DNA from: Hyphomonas jannaschiana VP2
Lineage (GTDB): Bacteria > Pseudomonadota > Alphaproteobacteria > Caulobacterales > Hyphomonadaceae
NCBI RefSeq assembly: GCF_000685215.1
Contig: NZ_ARYJ01000009.1
Location: 1-64,000 of the forward strand
DNA length: 64,000 nt
Direction of reading: 5' to 3'
The translations under genes were made by a program, and so were the position numbers. The notes beneath the pieces were generated by a model that did not search any database, was not told the DNA's origin, and saw only the letters and a list, made by a program, of their open reading frames with translations. Of the stretch, positions 1 to 9,078 are shown in pieces (within the stretch, counting starts at the first letter, position 1; every line of letters begins with the position of its first letter).

Positions 1-428
1 CCCGCCGCATGGAAATGGCGGCCTGGTGCATCGGCGCAGCCCAGCGAGCGCTCGACATGATGCGCGAATACGCGCCCCAACGGAAAACGTTCGGCCACAA
101 GCTCTCGGAACGCCAGTCGATCCAGTGGTGGGTGGCCGATGGCGCGGCAAAGATTCACGCTGCCCGGCTGATGGCCTATGACTGCGCCTGGAAGATCGAC
201 CAGGGGCGCGACGTGCGGACGGAAATCTCCATGATCAAATTCTATGCGACGGAAATGGCGCAGGAAATCATCGACAATGCCATGCAGTGCTTCGGCGCCA
301 TGGGCATGACAAAGGAAATGCCCCTGCATCTGTTCGCCGGCCGTATCCGCAATATGCGCATCTATGACGGACCATCGGAAGTGCATCGGATGGTTGTCGC
401 CCGGAACCTGATGGATACCCGCCCATGA
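1..428 (+). CDS. Acyl-CoA dehydrogenase, C-terminal part (5' end outside window)
   Basis: This is the C-terminal helical domain of an acyl-CoA dehydrogenase, the FAD enzyme that makes the trans-2 double bond of an acyl-CoA in beta-oxidation-type pathways. The frame is open to the left edge, so the gene starts outside the window. Visible family signatures are YAPQRKTFG followed by a helix that packs on FAD, then QCFGAMGMTKE and a final IYDGPSEVHR segment, which is the usual end of the family. The stop codon overlaps the ATG of the next gene (ATGA), so it is translationally coupled to an enoyl-CoA hydratase, the next step of the same pathway. The substrate cannot be told from this fragment. Confidence 0.9.
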   Translation, partial: RRMEMAAWCIGAAQRALDMMREYAPQRKTFGHKLSERQSIQWWVADGAAKIHAARLMAYDCAWKIDQGRDVRTEISMIKFYATEMAQEIIDNAMQCFGAMGMTKEMPLHLFAGRIRNMRIYDGPSEVHRMVVARNLMDTRP

Positions 429-1204
429 CACACACGATCACCGTGCGCGATCTCGGCCATGTGACCGAGGTCGTGTTTTCCAATCCGCCGAACAACCACG
501 CCAATGTGGCCCTGCTGCGGGAAATCGGGGAAACGCTTCTGGCACTGGACGCCAAACCCGAATGCCGGGCCATCGTGCTCGCTTCCGAAGGCAAGGCCTT
601 TTGCGCTGGCGCAGACCTCGCAAATGATGAAAGCGGCGGCGGCGTTGGCGGATCGGGAGATGATCCAGTCCGCGAATTCTACGATCAGGCCCTTCGTATA
701 TACGAAGCGAAAAAGCCGGTTGTCGCGGCAATTCAAGGCGCAGCTGTTGGTGCTGGTCTCGGCCTGGCAGTGTCCGCGGATTTCCGTGTCGCAGCACCTG
801 AGGCACGTTTCGTTGCAAACTTCACACGACTGGCTTTCCATCCGGGTTTTGCGCTCAGTGCGACCCTGCCCCGGCTACTTGGCCAGCAAAATGCGGCGCT
901 CATGCTGCTGACCTCCCGGCGCATCAAAGGCGAGGAGGCGCTTGCCATGGGTCTTGCGGACGAACTGGTCCCGCTGACGGAAGTCAGGAATGCGGCGCAC
1001 AAGCTCGCAGCGGAAATCGCCGAAGGTGGCCCGCTCGGCGTGATGGCGACCAGAAGGACCCTGCGCACCGGCCTTTATGAAACCGTCCGCGATACGCTAG
1101 CGCACGAGCATGAAGAACAATGGAAGCTGCGCGAAACGGAAGACCATCAGGAAGGCATCCGGTCTGTCGCCGAACGCAGGCCAGGAAACTTCAAGGGCCG
1201 CTGA
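425..1204 (+). CDS. Enoyl-CoA hydratase/isomerase family protein
   Basis: A 259-residue crotonase-fold protein, normal length for the family. It shows the CoA-binding oxyanion segments KAFCAGADL (near residue 55) and GAAVGAGLGLAVSADFRVA (near 105), then a family-typical LPRLLG stretch. The usual PE-x-x-LG motif that supplies a catalytic Glu reads TRLAFHPGF here, so hydratase chemistry is not certain and an isomerase or other crotonase activity is possible. It starts inside the stop of the acyl-CoA dehydrogenase (ATGA), suggesting one beta-oxidation-like operon. Cytoplasmic. Confidence 0.88.
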   Translation: MTHTITVRDLGHVTEVVFSNPPNNHANVALLREIGETLLALDAKPECRAIVLASEGKAFCAGADLANDESGGGVGGSGDDPVREFYDQALRIYEAKKPVVAAIQGAAVGAGLGLAVSADFRVAAPEARFVANFTRLAFHPGFALSATLPRLLGQQNAALMLLTSRRIKGEEALAMGLADELVPLTEVRNAAHKLAAEIAEGGPLGVMATRRTLRTGLYETVRDTLAHEHEEQWKLRETEDHQEGIRSVAERRPGNFKGR

Positions 1205-1321
1205 CTTGGCGCGTTCCATTCAACAAGCGCAGGATCAAAGCCGGTATTTCCGGGCCAAACGGAAGTCATTGATGCCGGTGAAATGTGTCGCTAGTCTTTT
1301 CTCCGGAGGAAGCGGGCAAAT

Positions 1322-3115
1322 ATGAAACCAACAGACACCAGCAATCCCGACTACTTTCATAAAGTCGTCGATTGCCAATGGGCCTGCCCGGCACACACAC
1401 CGGTCCCGGCATATATCCGTCTCATCGCGCAAGGGCGTTACAGTGACGCCTACCTGCTGAACCGGGATTCAAACGTCTTCCCGGGCATTCTCGGCCGCGT
1501 CTGCGACCGGCCTTGCGAACCAGCCTGCCGACGGACGCGCGTGGATGGAGAGCCCGTTGCCATCTGCCGTCTGAAGCGTGTGGCAGCAGACCATCGCGAC
1601 GATGTAACGAGCCGCCTGCCGCAGAAGCCTGACCAGACCAATGGCAAAAGGATCGCGCTGATCGGAGCCGGACCGGCAAGCTTTACCGTAGCGAACGATC
1701 TCGCCCCGCTTGGCTATGAGTGCACCATCTTCGAGAAGCTGCCTGAAGCCGGTGGCCTGATGCGCGCGAACATCCCAGCGTTCCGCCTGCCCGAAAAAGT
1801 GCTCAATGAAGAGCTTCAGTACATTCTTGATATGGGTGTGGAGCTGAAGCTGAACTCGCCTGTTTCCAGCATGAAAGCCTTGCTGGATGAAGGCTGGGAC
1901 GCCGTTTTTGTCGGCACCGGAGCCCCGAAAGGCAAGGACCTTCACCTGCCCGGCCGCGAAGAAGCTGATGCGAATATCCATATCGGCATCGACTGGCTGG
2001 AGTCCGTCGCCTTCGAGCACATCGATTCGATTGGCAAGAACGTACTGATCATCGGCGTCGGCAACACGGCAATGGATTGCTGCCGCACATCGCTTCGTCT
2101 TGGGGCGGAGAATGTGAAGGTCATGGCGCGCAAGCCGCGCAACTTCTTCAAGGCCTCGGAATGGGAACTGGAAGATGCCGAGGAAGAAAACATCCAGATC
2201 GTCGTGAACCATTCGCCGAAGGCTTTTGTCACCGAGCATGGCAAACTGGTCGGCATGACATTTGAGCTGATGGAATACGATGTCGACGACAAGGGCGAGA
2301 TCACCGGTCAGCGCATCATCGGTGAAGAAACTCTCCCTTGCGACGACGTCATTCTCGCCATCGGACAGGAAAACGCCTTCCCTTGGATCGAGAAGGATGC
2401 CGGTATTGAGTTCGGCAAATGGGATGTCCCGGTGGTCGATGAAGAAACTTTCGAGTCGACGCACGAAGGCGTCTTCTTCGGAGGCGATTCTGCTTTCGGT
2501 CCGAAGAACATTATCTGGGCTGTTGAGCACGGACACCAGGCTGCGATTTCGATCCACCGTCATTGTCAGGGGCTTGGCCTGCGGGACCGGGCACCGCGCG
2601 AAGTCGAACTGCAATCGGCCAAGATGGGCATGTTTGAGTGGCGCTATTCGAATGCCTACACGGCCGCGGAGCGCCGCGAGATGGAGCATGTCGCGCTGGT
2701 TGACCGGTTCCAGCGCCTGAACATCGAAGTCGAACTTGGCTTTAATGCTGAACAGATCGCCGTCGAAGTGCAGCGGTGCCTGAACTGTGATGTGCAGACA
2801 GTGTTCGAAGCTCCGCTCTGTGAAGAGTGCGACGCCTGTATCGATGTCTGCCCGGTCGAGTGCCTCAGCATTACGCCTGTGGCAGACAGTGAAGCGGAAT
2901 TGCGTGCCTCGCTATCTCAGCCGGAAGCACCGGAGGACCAGTCACTTTATGTGTCCAATCCCCTGCCGCTGACAGGGCGTGTAATGATCAAGGACGAGAA
3001 TGTCTGCCTGCATTGCGGCCTTTGTGCCGAGCGCTGCCCGACGTCGGCCTGGGACATGAAGGAAGGCGTAATCAAAATTCCCCATGCGGATGACCAAGTG
3101 GAGACCGTGGCATGA
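1322..3115 (+). CDS. NfnB/GltD-like FAD oxidoreductase with C-terminal 4Fe-4S ferredoxin domains
   Basis: A 597-residue flavoprotein related to the small subunit of glutamate synthase and to NfnB. The N-terminal Fe-S region has Cys18, Cys22, Cys61, Cys65 and Cys69 (CQWAC ... CDRPCEPAC). A FAD-binding Rossmann motif (LIGAGPAS, about 116-123) and an NAD(P)-binding motif (IIGVGNTAMD, about 243-252) follow. Near the C terminus are two 4Fe-4S motifs, CEECDACIDVCP and CLHCGLCAERCP. The stop overlaps the ATG of the oxidoreductase alpha gene. Inference: it passes electrons between ferredoxin centres and NAD(P)H for the 2-oxoacid oxidoreductase encoded next. GGAGGA lies 11 bases before the start. Confidence 0.85.
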   Translation: MKPTDTSNPDYFHKVVDCQWACPAHTPVPAYIRLIAQGRYSDAYLLNRDSNVFPGILGRVCDRPCEPACRRTRVDGEPVAICRLKRVAADHRDDVTSRLPQKPDQTNGKRIALIGAGPASFTVANDLAPLGYECTIFEKLPEAGGLMRANIPAFRLPEKVLNEELQYILDMGVELKLNSPVSSMKALLDEGWDAVFVGTGAPKGKDLHLPGREEADANIHIGIDWLESVAFEHIDSIGKNVLIIGVGNTAMDCCRTSLRLGAENVKVMARKPRNFFKASEWELEDAEEENIQIVVNHSPKAFVTEHGKLVGMTFELMEYDVDDKGEITGQRIIGEETLPCDDVILAIGQENAFPWIEKDAGIEFGKWDVPVVDEETFESTHEGVFFGGDSAFGPKNIIWAVEHGHQAAISIHRHCQGLGLRDRAPREVELQSAKMGMFEWRYSNAYTAAERREMEHVALVDRFQRLNIEVELGFNAEQIAVEVQRCLNCDVQTVFEAPLCEECDACIDVCPVECLSITPVADSEAELRASLSQPEAPEDQSLYVSNPLPLTGRVMIKDENVCLHCGLCAERCPTSAWDMKEGVIKIPHADDQVETVA

Positions 3116-4923
3116 ACGGACCCGGCATCAATGATTTCACCCTGCGTATCGCAACGGTGAACGGAACAGGCTCGGCCAGTGCAAACGGCCTTCTGATGAA
3201 AGCCATCTTCCGGATGGGCGTGCCCGTCGTCGGCAAGAATATCTTCCCCTCCAACATTCAGGGCCTGCCGACCTGGTATGAAATCCGCGTGACGGGCGAC
3301 GGCTATGCCGGCCGCGACGGCGAGACGCATTTCGTCATCGCCATGAATCCGGAGACATATGCCGACGATCTGGCTGAGCTCGCTCCCGGCGGAGTCCTGC
3401 TCTACGACTCCACCTGGCCGCGGCCACAGCTCTTGTCCCGGCCGGATGTGACGGTTCTGGGCGCCCCGCTATCTGCCATGTGTAATGAGGCCTTCAAGGC
3501 CGCACGGTCGCGCATCCTGATGAAAAACATGGCCTATGTCGGCGCCGCTGCGGCCCTCCTGAACCTGGATCTCGGAGTGATCGAACAACTGGTCACCGAA
3601 ATGTTTGCGGGTAAGGAAAAGCTCATCCCGCTGAACATGCAGGCCGTTGCACTTGGCCACGACTATGCAAAGCAGAACTTCAAATGCCCGCTGGATTTCC
3701 GCGTCACCCCGCTGGACAAGACCAAGGGCAAGGTGATGATCGACGGCAATACGGCCGCTGGCATCGGCGCGGTCTTCGGTGGTGCAACCTTCGGCGCCTG
3801 GTACCCGATCACGCCCTCTACATCGCTCATGGACGCCTTCCAGAAATATTGTGAAGAACTCCGCGTGGATCCGGAAACCGGACAGAACAATTTCTGCATC
3901 CTGCAAGCGGAAGACGAACTGGCCGCCGCGGGTCTCACGATCGGTGCGGCCTGGGCGGGTGCACGCGGATTTACGCCGACATCCGGTCCTGGCGTCTCAC
4001 TCATGAGCGAGTTCATCGGCTTTGCGTATTATACCGAAGTACCGCTGGTGATCTGCGATATTCAGAGAGTTGGCCCGTCGACCGGTATGCCGACCCGGAC
4101 GCAGCAATGTGACATCCAGCTTTGCGCTTATGCCTCACACGGCGACACGCGCCACCTTGTTCTGTTCCCGGCCCATCCCGGTGAATGTTTCGAGTTCTCT
4201 GCCAAGGCACTGGACCTCGCCGAACGGTTCCAGACTCCCGTCTTCTTCCTGTCCGACATCGATATCGGCATGAATGACTGGATGGTCGATGAGCTGACCT
4301 GGCCGGAGGATTACGTGCCCGACCGTGGCAAGGTTCTCAACGCCGAGCAGCTTGAAGAGGTTGATGCCTTCTATCGCTATCTGGATGTAGATGGCGACAC
4401 GATCCCTTACCGGACCTTGCCCGGCACACATCCCAAAGGCGCCTACTTCCTGCGCGGATCCGGCCATACCAAGCTCGGCAGGTACACGGAGAAAGGCCCG
4501 GAATACAAGGAAGTCGTAGACCGCCTTTACGAAAAATGGAAACGCGCCGCCGCCTTCATGCCCGAACCTGTCGTGAAGAAATCCGACCGCCCGGCACGCT
4601 ACGGTATGATTGCTATCGGCAGCTCCGACGCCGCCGTCACCGAAGCCCGTGACCGTCTTGAAGCCGCAGGCGTCCCGGTCGATTACATGCGCGTCCGCGG
4701 CTTCCCTTTCAGTGACGATGTCACCGCTTTCATCGACGCGCATGAGGAAGTCTTTGTCGTTGAGCAAAACCGGGACGCGCAGCTGATGAACCTGCTGATT
4801 ACGGAAACCAGCGCGCCCAAGGAGAAGCTGGTGCCTGTGCTGCATTATTCCGGTGAACCGCTGAATTTCCGCTTCGTCTATGAGGCGGTGGAAACCGCCC
4901 TGAAAGTGAGGAAAATCGCATGA
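3112..4923 (+). CDS. 2-oxoacid:acceptor oxidoreductase, fused gamma-alpha subunit (KorA type)
   Basis: A 603-residue protein with the gamma domain first (about 1-190, typical GTGSASANGLLMKAIF start) and the pyrimidine-binding alpha domain after it (GNTAAGIGAVFGGATF then YPITPSTSLMD near 240). This gamma-alpha fusion is the standard form of the two-subunit, thiamine-diphosphate-dependent 2-oxoacid ferredoxin oxidoreductases (KorAB and relatives). These oxidatively decarboxylate a 2-oxoacid to an acyl-CoA, or run in reverse. The gene overlaps both neighbours by 4 bases (ATGA at 3112 and 4920). The substrate (2-oxoglutarate, pyruvate or a branched oxoacid) cannot be decided from sequence alone. 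Cytoplasmic. Confidence 0.88.
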   Translation: MNGPGINDFTLRIATVNGTGSASANGLLMKAIFRMGVPVVGKNIFPSNIQGLPTWYEIRVTGDGYAGRDGETHFVIAMNPETYADDLAELAPGGVLLYDSTWPRPQLLSRPDVTVLGAPLSAMCNEAFKAARSRILMKNMAYVGAAAALLNLDLGVIEQLVTEMFAGKEKLIPLNMQAVALGHDYAKQNFKCPLDFRVTPLDKTKGKVMIDGNTAAGIGAVFGGATFGAWYPITPSTSLMDAFQKYCEELRVDPETGQNNFCILQAEDELAAAGLTIGAAWAGARGFTPTSGPGVSLMSEFIGFAYYTEVPLVICDIQRVGPSTGMPTRTQQCDIQLCAYASHGDTRHLVLFPAHPGECFEFSAKALDLAERFQTPVFFLSDIDIGMNDWMVDELTWPEDYVPDRGKVLNAEQLEEVDAFYRYLDVDGDTIPYRTLPGTHPKGAYFLRGSGHTKLGRYTEKGPEYKEVVDRLYEKWKRAAAFMPEPVVKKSDRPARYGMIAIGSSDAAVTEARDRLEAAGVPVDYMRVRGFPFSDDVTAFIDAHEEVFVVEQNRDAQLMNLLITETSAPKEKLVPVLHYSGEPLNFRFVYEAVETALKVRKIA

Positions 4924-5975
4924 CCTCCTTTGTCAAACCCAAGATCCGCAGACTGAACGAGCCGACCAATGGGCTTGGCAAGACACGTGCGGACTATGAC
5001 GGCGCCATGTCCACGCTTTGCGCAGGTTGTGGCCATGATAGCGTAACTGCCGCCCTGGCTCGCGCCTTCTACGAGCTTTCGACAGATCCGAAAGATGTCG
5101 TCAAAGTCTCCGGGATCGGTTGCTCCTCCAAGACGACGACTTACTTCCTGAAGGACGCCCACGGCGCCAACACGGTGCATGGCAGAATGCCATCCTTCGC
5201 GACTGGCGCGGCCGCCGTGAACAAGAACCTCACTTATGTGGGCGTTTCGGGCGATGGCGACAGCCTTTCCATCGGTCTCGGTCAGATGGCTCATGCCATC
5301 CGGCGCAATGTCGATATGATCTACATGTTGGAAAATAACGGTGTGTACGGTCTGACGAAGGGGCAATTTTCGGCGTCCAGCGACATCGGCTCCAAAGCGA
5401 AAAAGGGTGCTACAAATATGCTGCCGCCAATCGATCCAGCGATCATGGCGCTCTCAATAGGTGCAACCTTCGTGGCACGCAGTTTTTCGGGTGACAAGCA
5501 ACAGCTCGTCTCACTCATCAAGGCCGGAATCGCACACCGGGGTTTCGCCCTGATCGACGTGATCTCCCCATGTGTCAGCTTCAATGACCACAAAGGGTCC
5601 ACCAAGTCCTACGCTCACACTTATCAATACTACCACAAGGCCGTGCATGCCGATTATGTGCCGCCGAGCGAAGAGATCACAGCGTCATATGACGAAGGCG
5701 AAGCCATGCCTGTGGAACTGCATGACGGCGGGTCTATTCTGTTGCGTAAGCTGGACAAGGATTACGACCCGACCAACCGGGCGTCCGCCATGGAGAAGCT
5801 GATGCAGAGCCAGCAGACACAGGAAATCCTGACGGGTCTTCTCTATATAGACGAATCCCGCCCGGCGATGGCTGAACACAAAAAGCTTCCGGAGACGCCA
5901 CTGCACTCTATCCCCTATTCCAAACTCAATCCGGGGGCTGATGCCCTTCGCAAGCTTCAGGACGAATTCCGCTAA
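4920..5975 (+). CDS. 2-oxoacid:acceptor oxidoreductase, beta subunit (KorB type)
   Basis: A 351-residue thiamine diphosphate-binding subunit. CAGCGHDSVTAALARAF near residue 31 is the family entry motif. GVSGDGDSLSIGLGQ with MLENNGVYGLTKGQFS about 30 residues later is the GDG...NN cofactor-binding signature. The gene overlaps the alpha subunit by 4 bases, so the two should be made in equal amounts. Together with the upstream flavoprotein this gives a three-gene unit for oxidative decarboxylation of a 2-oxoacid with electrons going to ferredoxin-type centres and perhaps NAD(P). No clear terminator follows before the protease gene at 6053. Confidence 0.88.
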   Translation: MTSFVKPKIRRLNEPTNGLGKTRADYDGAMSTLCAGCGHDSVTAALARAFYELSTDPKDVVKVSGIGCSSKTTTYFLKDAHGANTVHGRMPSFATGAAAVNKNLTYVGVSGDGDSLSIGLGQMAHAIRRNVDMIYMLENNGVYGLTKGQFSASSDIGSKAKKGATNMLPPIDPAIMALSIGATFVARSFSGDKQQLVSLIKAGIAHRGFALIDVISPCVSFNDHKGSTKSYAHTYQYYHKAVHADYVPPSEEITASYDEGEAMPVELHDGGSILLRKLDKDYDPTNRASAMEKLMQSQQTQEILTGLLYIDESRPAMAEHKKLPETPLHSIPYSKLNPGADALRKLQDEFR

Positions 5976-6052
5976 ACGCGCTCTCAGGCTGGCATGCGGC
6001 AAAAGGCCTGTTACACTGACCCAATCAGAGACGATCCGGGTGGGAGTGTGAC

Positions 6053-7567
6053 GTGCAAGTATTTCAGATCCTGCGGCGGCTGACCGGGCTCTCCTTGCTG
6101 ATGATTGCCGCTTGCGCCTCGTCTGCTACGGCGCAACCTGCTGAGTTTCCGGATGAGGATCCTGCCTGGCCGCGTACAGAATTCACGATTCCCGACAGCA
6201 CGACCGGGACAAAAGGCTTCAATACCCAACCTGCCCGCAAGGAAGACTGGCCGTTCTTTGCCGCCCTGCGCGGCACGCGTGAAGGTATTGTCACCTATGA
6301 CTGCGGTGGCACGGCCATCTCGTCCGAGTGGATCCTGACCGCTGCACACTGCGTGGAAGGTGCCTCGGCAAATGCGTCAGGGCGGTGGGAGCGGCCAGGC
6401 TCAGGTGAGCTGCAAATCGTGCTCGGCGCAAAAGACCTGACGACCGTCACCAGCGCCAATGTCTACAACGCCGTAGACGTACGGATCGCCCCCAGCTTTA
6501 CGCGTGGCGGCGAGAACAAGGTGCCTGTGAATGACGTCGCCCTGGTTCGGCTGGACAGACCGTGGAACGGCCCAATCGTACGCCTGTCTGCCAGCAGCGC
6601 GTCGGATGTCGACCGCTTTTTCGGCCCCGCCTATTTCGCCGGCTTCGGCAAGACCGATATGCGGCAGCAAAAACCGGAAGCCTACGCATCGGCTGAAGGC
6701 CCCTTCGCCGCCTACACCAGCATTCTTGGCAATGCGATGATCCCGACACGCAGCCCGGATGCGTGCAGCAATGATTACGAAGTTGAGGCCTACAACAGCG
6801 CCAGCATGATCTGCGCCGGGTATGACACCGGAATTATCGACTCCTGCCAGGGCGATAGCGGCGGTCCGCTCATCGCCAGGGATTTTGCCGGCCGGGTCTA
6901 CCAGATCGGCATTGTCAGTTTTGGGGAGAGCTGCGGCGTCCGGGGCAAACCGGCCGTCTATACACGCGTCTCCGGTTTCAAGGATTTCGTGATGTCCGTC
7001 GTGCCCGACGCCGCCTTCGTAGACGCCAAGCCGGAAAAGACCGTTTATATGACCAAAGCCGGGCTCGAAAATTTGATCCGGACGCTCAAACCCGCCGACG
7101 GCAAAATTGGCATCCGCATCAATGACGGCGCTTCGACGTTCCGGTCCGGAGAGCGGGTCCGCATTTTTGTTGATCCCTCCATAAAGGGCCGCCTCTGGGT
7201 CTTCGATCTCGACCCCGCCGGCACTGTCAGCTGCCTGTTTCCCTGTAATGCCGGTGAGGTCGAGACTGCACTTGTGGAGCCTGGGCAGTCTGTGGTTCTG
7301 CCACCCGGAGGCGTCTCGATCAGCGTCTCCCCGCCGACCGTCCCTGGCAAAAGCACGCTGGCCGCATTCGTCCTGCCGGAACGCATGGCCCTGATCGGCG
7401 ACACGCTGCCGGATCTCAGCCGGACCAAGGGGCCGATCAGAACGGTGTGGCAGTCCTATTCCGACATTCTCGTGTTCGAAGTCCGGGATGCCATGTCAGA
7501 TGCGGCGCCTTCCGACCCCTATGCCAATACCGGCATGGGGCTGGTCACGTATAGCGTCAGCGAGTGA
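6053..7567 (+). CDS. Exported trypsin-like serine protease with C-terminal DUF4384-like domain (copy 1)
   Basis: A 504-residue S1-family protease. The catalytic triad is His99 (LTAAHC), Asp161 (NDVALV) and Ser269 (GDSGGP). Asp263, six residues before Ser269, is the position that gives trypsin-type preference for Arg/Lys. A signal peptide at residues 1-27 contains IAAC, which fits a lipobox with Cys21, so it may be a lipoprotein. The usual IVGG activation site is not obvious. From about residue 340 a beta-rich domain (FRSGERVRIFV, GRLWVFDLDPAG, a Phe-Pro segment, an AxVxPP-type end) resembles DUF4384. GTG start with GGGAG seven bases upstream. The stop overlaps the start of a paralogous gene. 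Confidence 0.87.
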   Translation: MQVFQILRRLTGLSLLMIAACASSATAQPAEFPDEDPAWPRTEFTIPDSTTGTKGFNTQPARKEDWPFFAALRGTREGIVTYDCGGTAISSEWILTAAHCVEGASANASGRWERPGSGELQIVLGAKDLTTVTSANVYNAVDVRIAPSFTRGGENKVPVNDVALVRLDRPWNGPIVRLSASSASDVDRFFGPAYFAGFGKTDMRQQKPEAYASAEGPFAAYTSILGNAMIPTRSPDACSNDYEVEAYNSASMICAGYDTGIIDSCQGDSGGPLIARDFAGRVYQIGIVSFGESCGVRGKPAVYTRVSGFKDFVMSVVPDAAFVDAKPEKTVYMTKAGLENLIRTLKPADGKIGIRINDGASTFRSGERVRIFVDPSIKGRLWVFDLDPAGTVSCLFPCNAGEVETALVEPGQSVVLPPGGVSISVSPPTVPGKSTLAAFVLPERMALIGDTLPDLSRTKGPIRTVWQSYSDILVFEVRDAMSDAAPSDPYANTGMGLVTYSVSE

Positions 7568-9078
7568 GTTGCATGATGAAGAGCCTCCTGCGCCTGCCTG
7601 TTGTCGTTGCTGCGATTCTGGGCCTCTCCACGGCTTGCCAGACGGCGCCTGACGAAGCCGCGAGCGAGGCACAACTCGCATGGACCAGTACGCTCGACGC
7701 AAACGCCCGCGCCTCTGACCGCATCGTCAATGGAGACCGCTCCACGCTGGCGCAGTGGCCGTATATCGCGGTTTTGCGGCATGAGACGCGGAGTGGCCGG
7801 CTGCAGTATTTCTGTGGCGGCACTTTTGTCGCCCGCCGCTGGGTGTTGACCGCAGCGCATTGTTTTGAAGGAGAATCCCGCAGATTGGAGGGCCGCTGGG
7901 AGTGGAGCCCCCGCGCAAAACTCGAAGTCGTAGGCGGCACAGACGACCTCGGCGCCGGTGACGGAGCCGTGTTTGAAGTGGATTCCGTCATGATCCATCC
8001 GGACTATAAGCCGACTATGGAGGTCTCACCCGGTGTCTGGGAAGGCTCCGAGAATGACGTCGCCCTCGTCCGGATCGGACGCACATGGACCGGCCAGCTG
8101 GCCCGACTCTCATCCGGCGGCCCATCCGACAGCGACGCGAATGGCGCCCGCGCCTTCGTGGCCGGTTTCGGGAAGCAGGCAGATTCCGGCGCGCAGGCGA
8201 GGCTGGAGACATTCCGCATCGGCGCCACTGACCGCACGGGTCAGGCCGGTTCGCGCTACCTCTACCACGCCATGCTGCCTATGAAGCCGCCGGAGGTCTG
8301 CGGCGCGCAATATGCGGATCTGGCCTATGACGGCAGCACGCAGATCTGCGCCGGCCGCAAGTTCGGCGGCACCGACAGCTGCCAGGGCGACAGCGGCGGC
8401 CCGCTGGTCGCACTGGATGCGAGTGAGCGCACCTATCAGGTCGGCATTGTGAGCTACGGTTTCGAATGCGCTGCAGCGAAATCAGAAGGCGTCTACACCC
8501 GTGTCTCCCCCTATCGCGACTGGATCGAGACGACCGCGCGCGGTGCGATGTTCGTGGATGCCGATCCCGAGCAGGTGTTCGTGGCAACAGCCGAAACCAT
8601 GGAAGCCATGGCGCGCGTTCTGGGCCCGACCCGCGACCGGATAGACCTGACCGTGACGCAGGAAGGCGAAGGTGCAAATGCGGCGCTGAACATCGCTGTG
8701 ACGCCGAAGATCGACGGACGCCTCATCGTCTTCGAATTGGAAAATTCAGGCCGTATCAACACCTATTTCCCGAATGACCGGACACCCGAAGACAGCGCGA
8801 TTGTCAAAGCCGGGCAAACTATCCGTTTGCCGGAAGTTCCCTGGATGGTGATTCCGCCGGCTGAGGGTGGCGCCACCGTCTATGCGTTCGTCATTCCGGA
8901 AAGTGTGTCTTTCGCAGGCGATCTGCTGCCAACGCCAGCACGTATGCGGACCGTGGCTGAAGAAGCCCAGCCGGAGCGGGAACCTGTCGACTTCGCAACC
9001 CGGATGCTGACGGAAGTCGCCAACCGGTCCAGTGAAGGCGGTCTGTCAGATTGGGCCGCGGCGACCTCGACTTACTGA
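7564..9078 (+). CDS. Exported trypsin-like serine protease with C-terminal DUF4384-like domain (copy 2)
   Basis: A second 504-residue protease of the same layout, clearly a tandem duplicate. The triad is His99, Asp165 and Ser277, with Asp271 at the specificity position. Unlike copy 1 it has a classical zymogen-style RIVNG segment (Arg53). The C-terminal domain contains GRLIVFELENSG, TYFPND and IRLPEVPWMVIPP, as expected for a DUF4384-like fold. The N terminus is a signal peptide with Cys25; the lipobox is weak (LSTAC). The GTG at 7564 overlaps the stop of copy 1; ATGs at 7573 and 7576 are alternative starts. Its 3' end overlaps the convergent lipoprotein gene by 7 bases. Confidence 0.87.
   Translation: MSCMMKSLLRLPVVVAAILGLSTACQTAPDEAASEAQLAWTSTLDANARASDRIVNGDRSTLAQWPYIAVLRHETRSGRLQYFCGGTFVARRWVLTAAHCFEGESRRLEGRWEWSPRAKLEVVGGTDDLGAGDGAVFEVDSVMIHPDYKPTMEVSPGVWEGSENDVALVRIGRTWTGQLARLSSGGPSDSDANGARAFVAGFGKQADSGAQARLETFRIGATDRTGQAGSRYLYHAMLPMKPPEVCGAQYADLAYDGSTQICAGRKFGGTDSCQGDSGGPLVALDASERTYQVGIVSYGFECAAAKSEGVYTRVSPYRDWIETTARGAMFVDADPEQVFVATAETMEAMARVLGPTRDRIDLTVTQEGEGANAALNIAVTPKIDGRLIVFELENSGRINTYFPNDRTPEDSAIVKAGQTIRLPEVPWMVIPPAEGGATVYAFVIPESVSFAGDLLPTPARMRTVAEEAQPEREPVDFATRMLTEVANRSSEGGLSDWAAATSTY

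Noticed and set aside
1219-1229. TTCAACAAGCG upstream of the 2-oxoacid oxidoreductase genes, identical to the left arm and centre of operator 1 at 10630
   Set aside because: The right arm GTTGAA is missing, so it is only a half-site and is likely chance.
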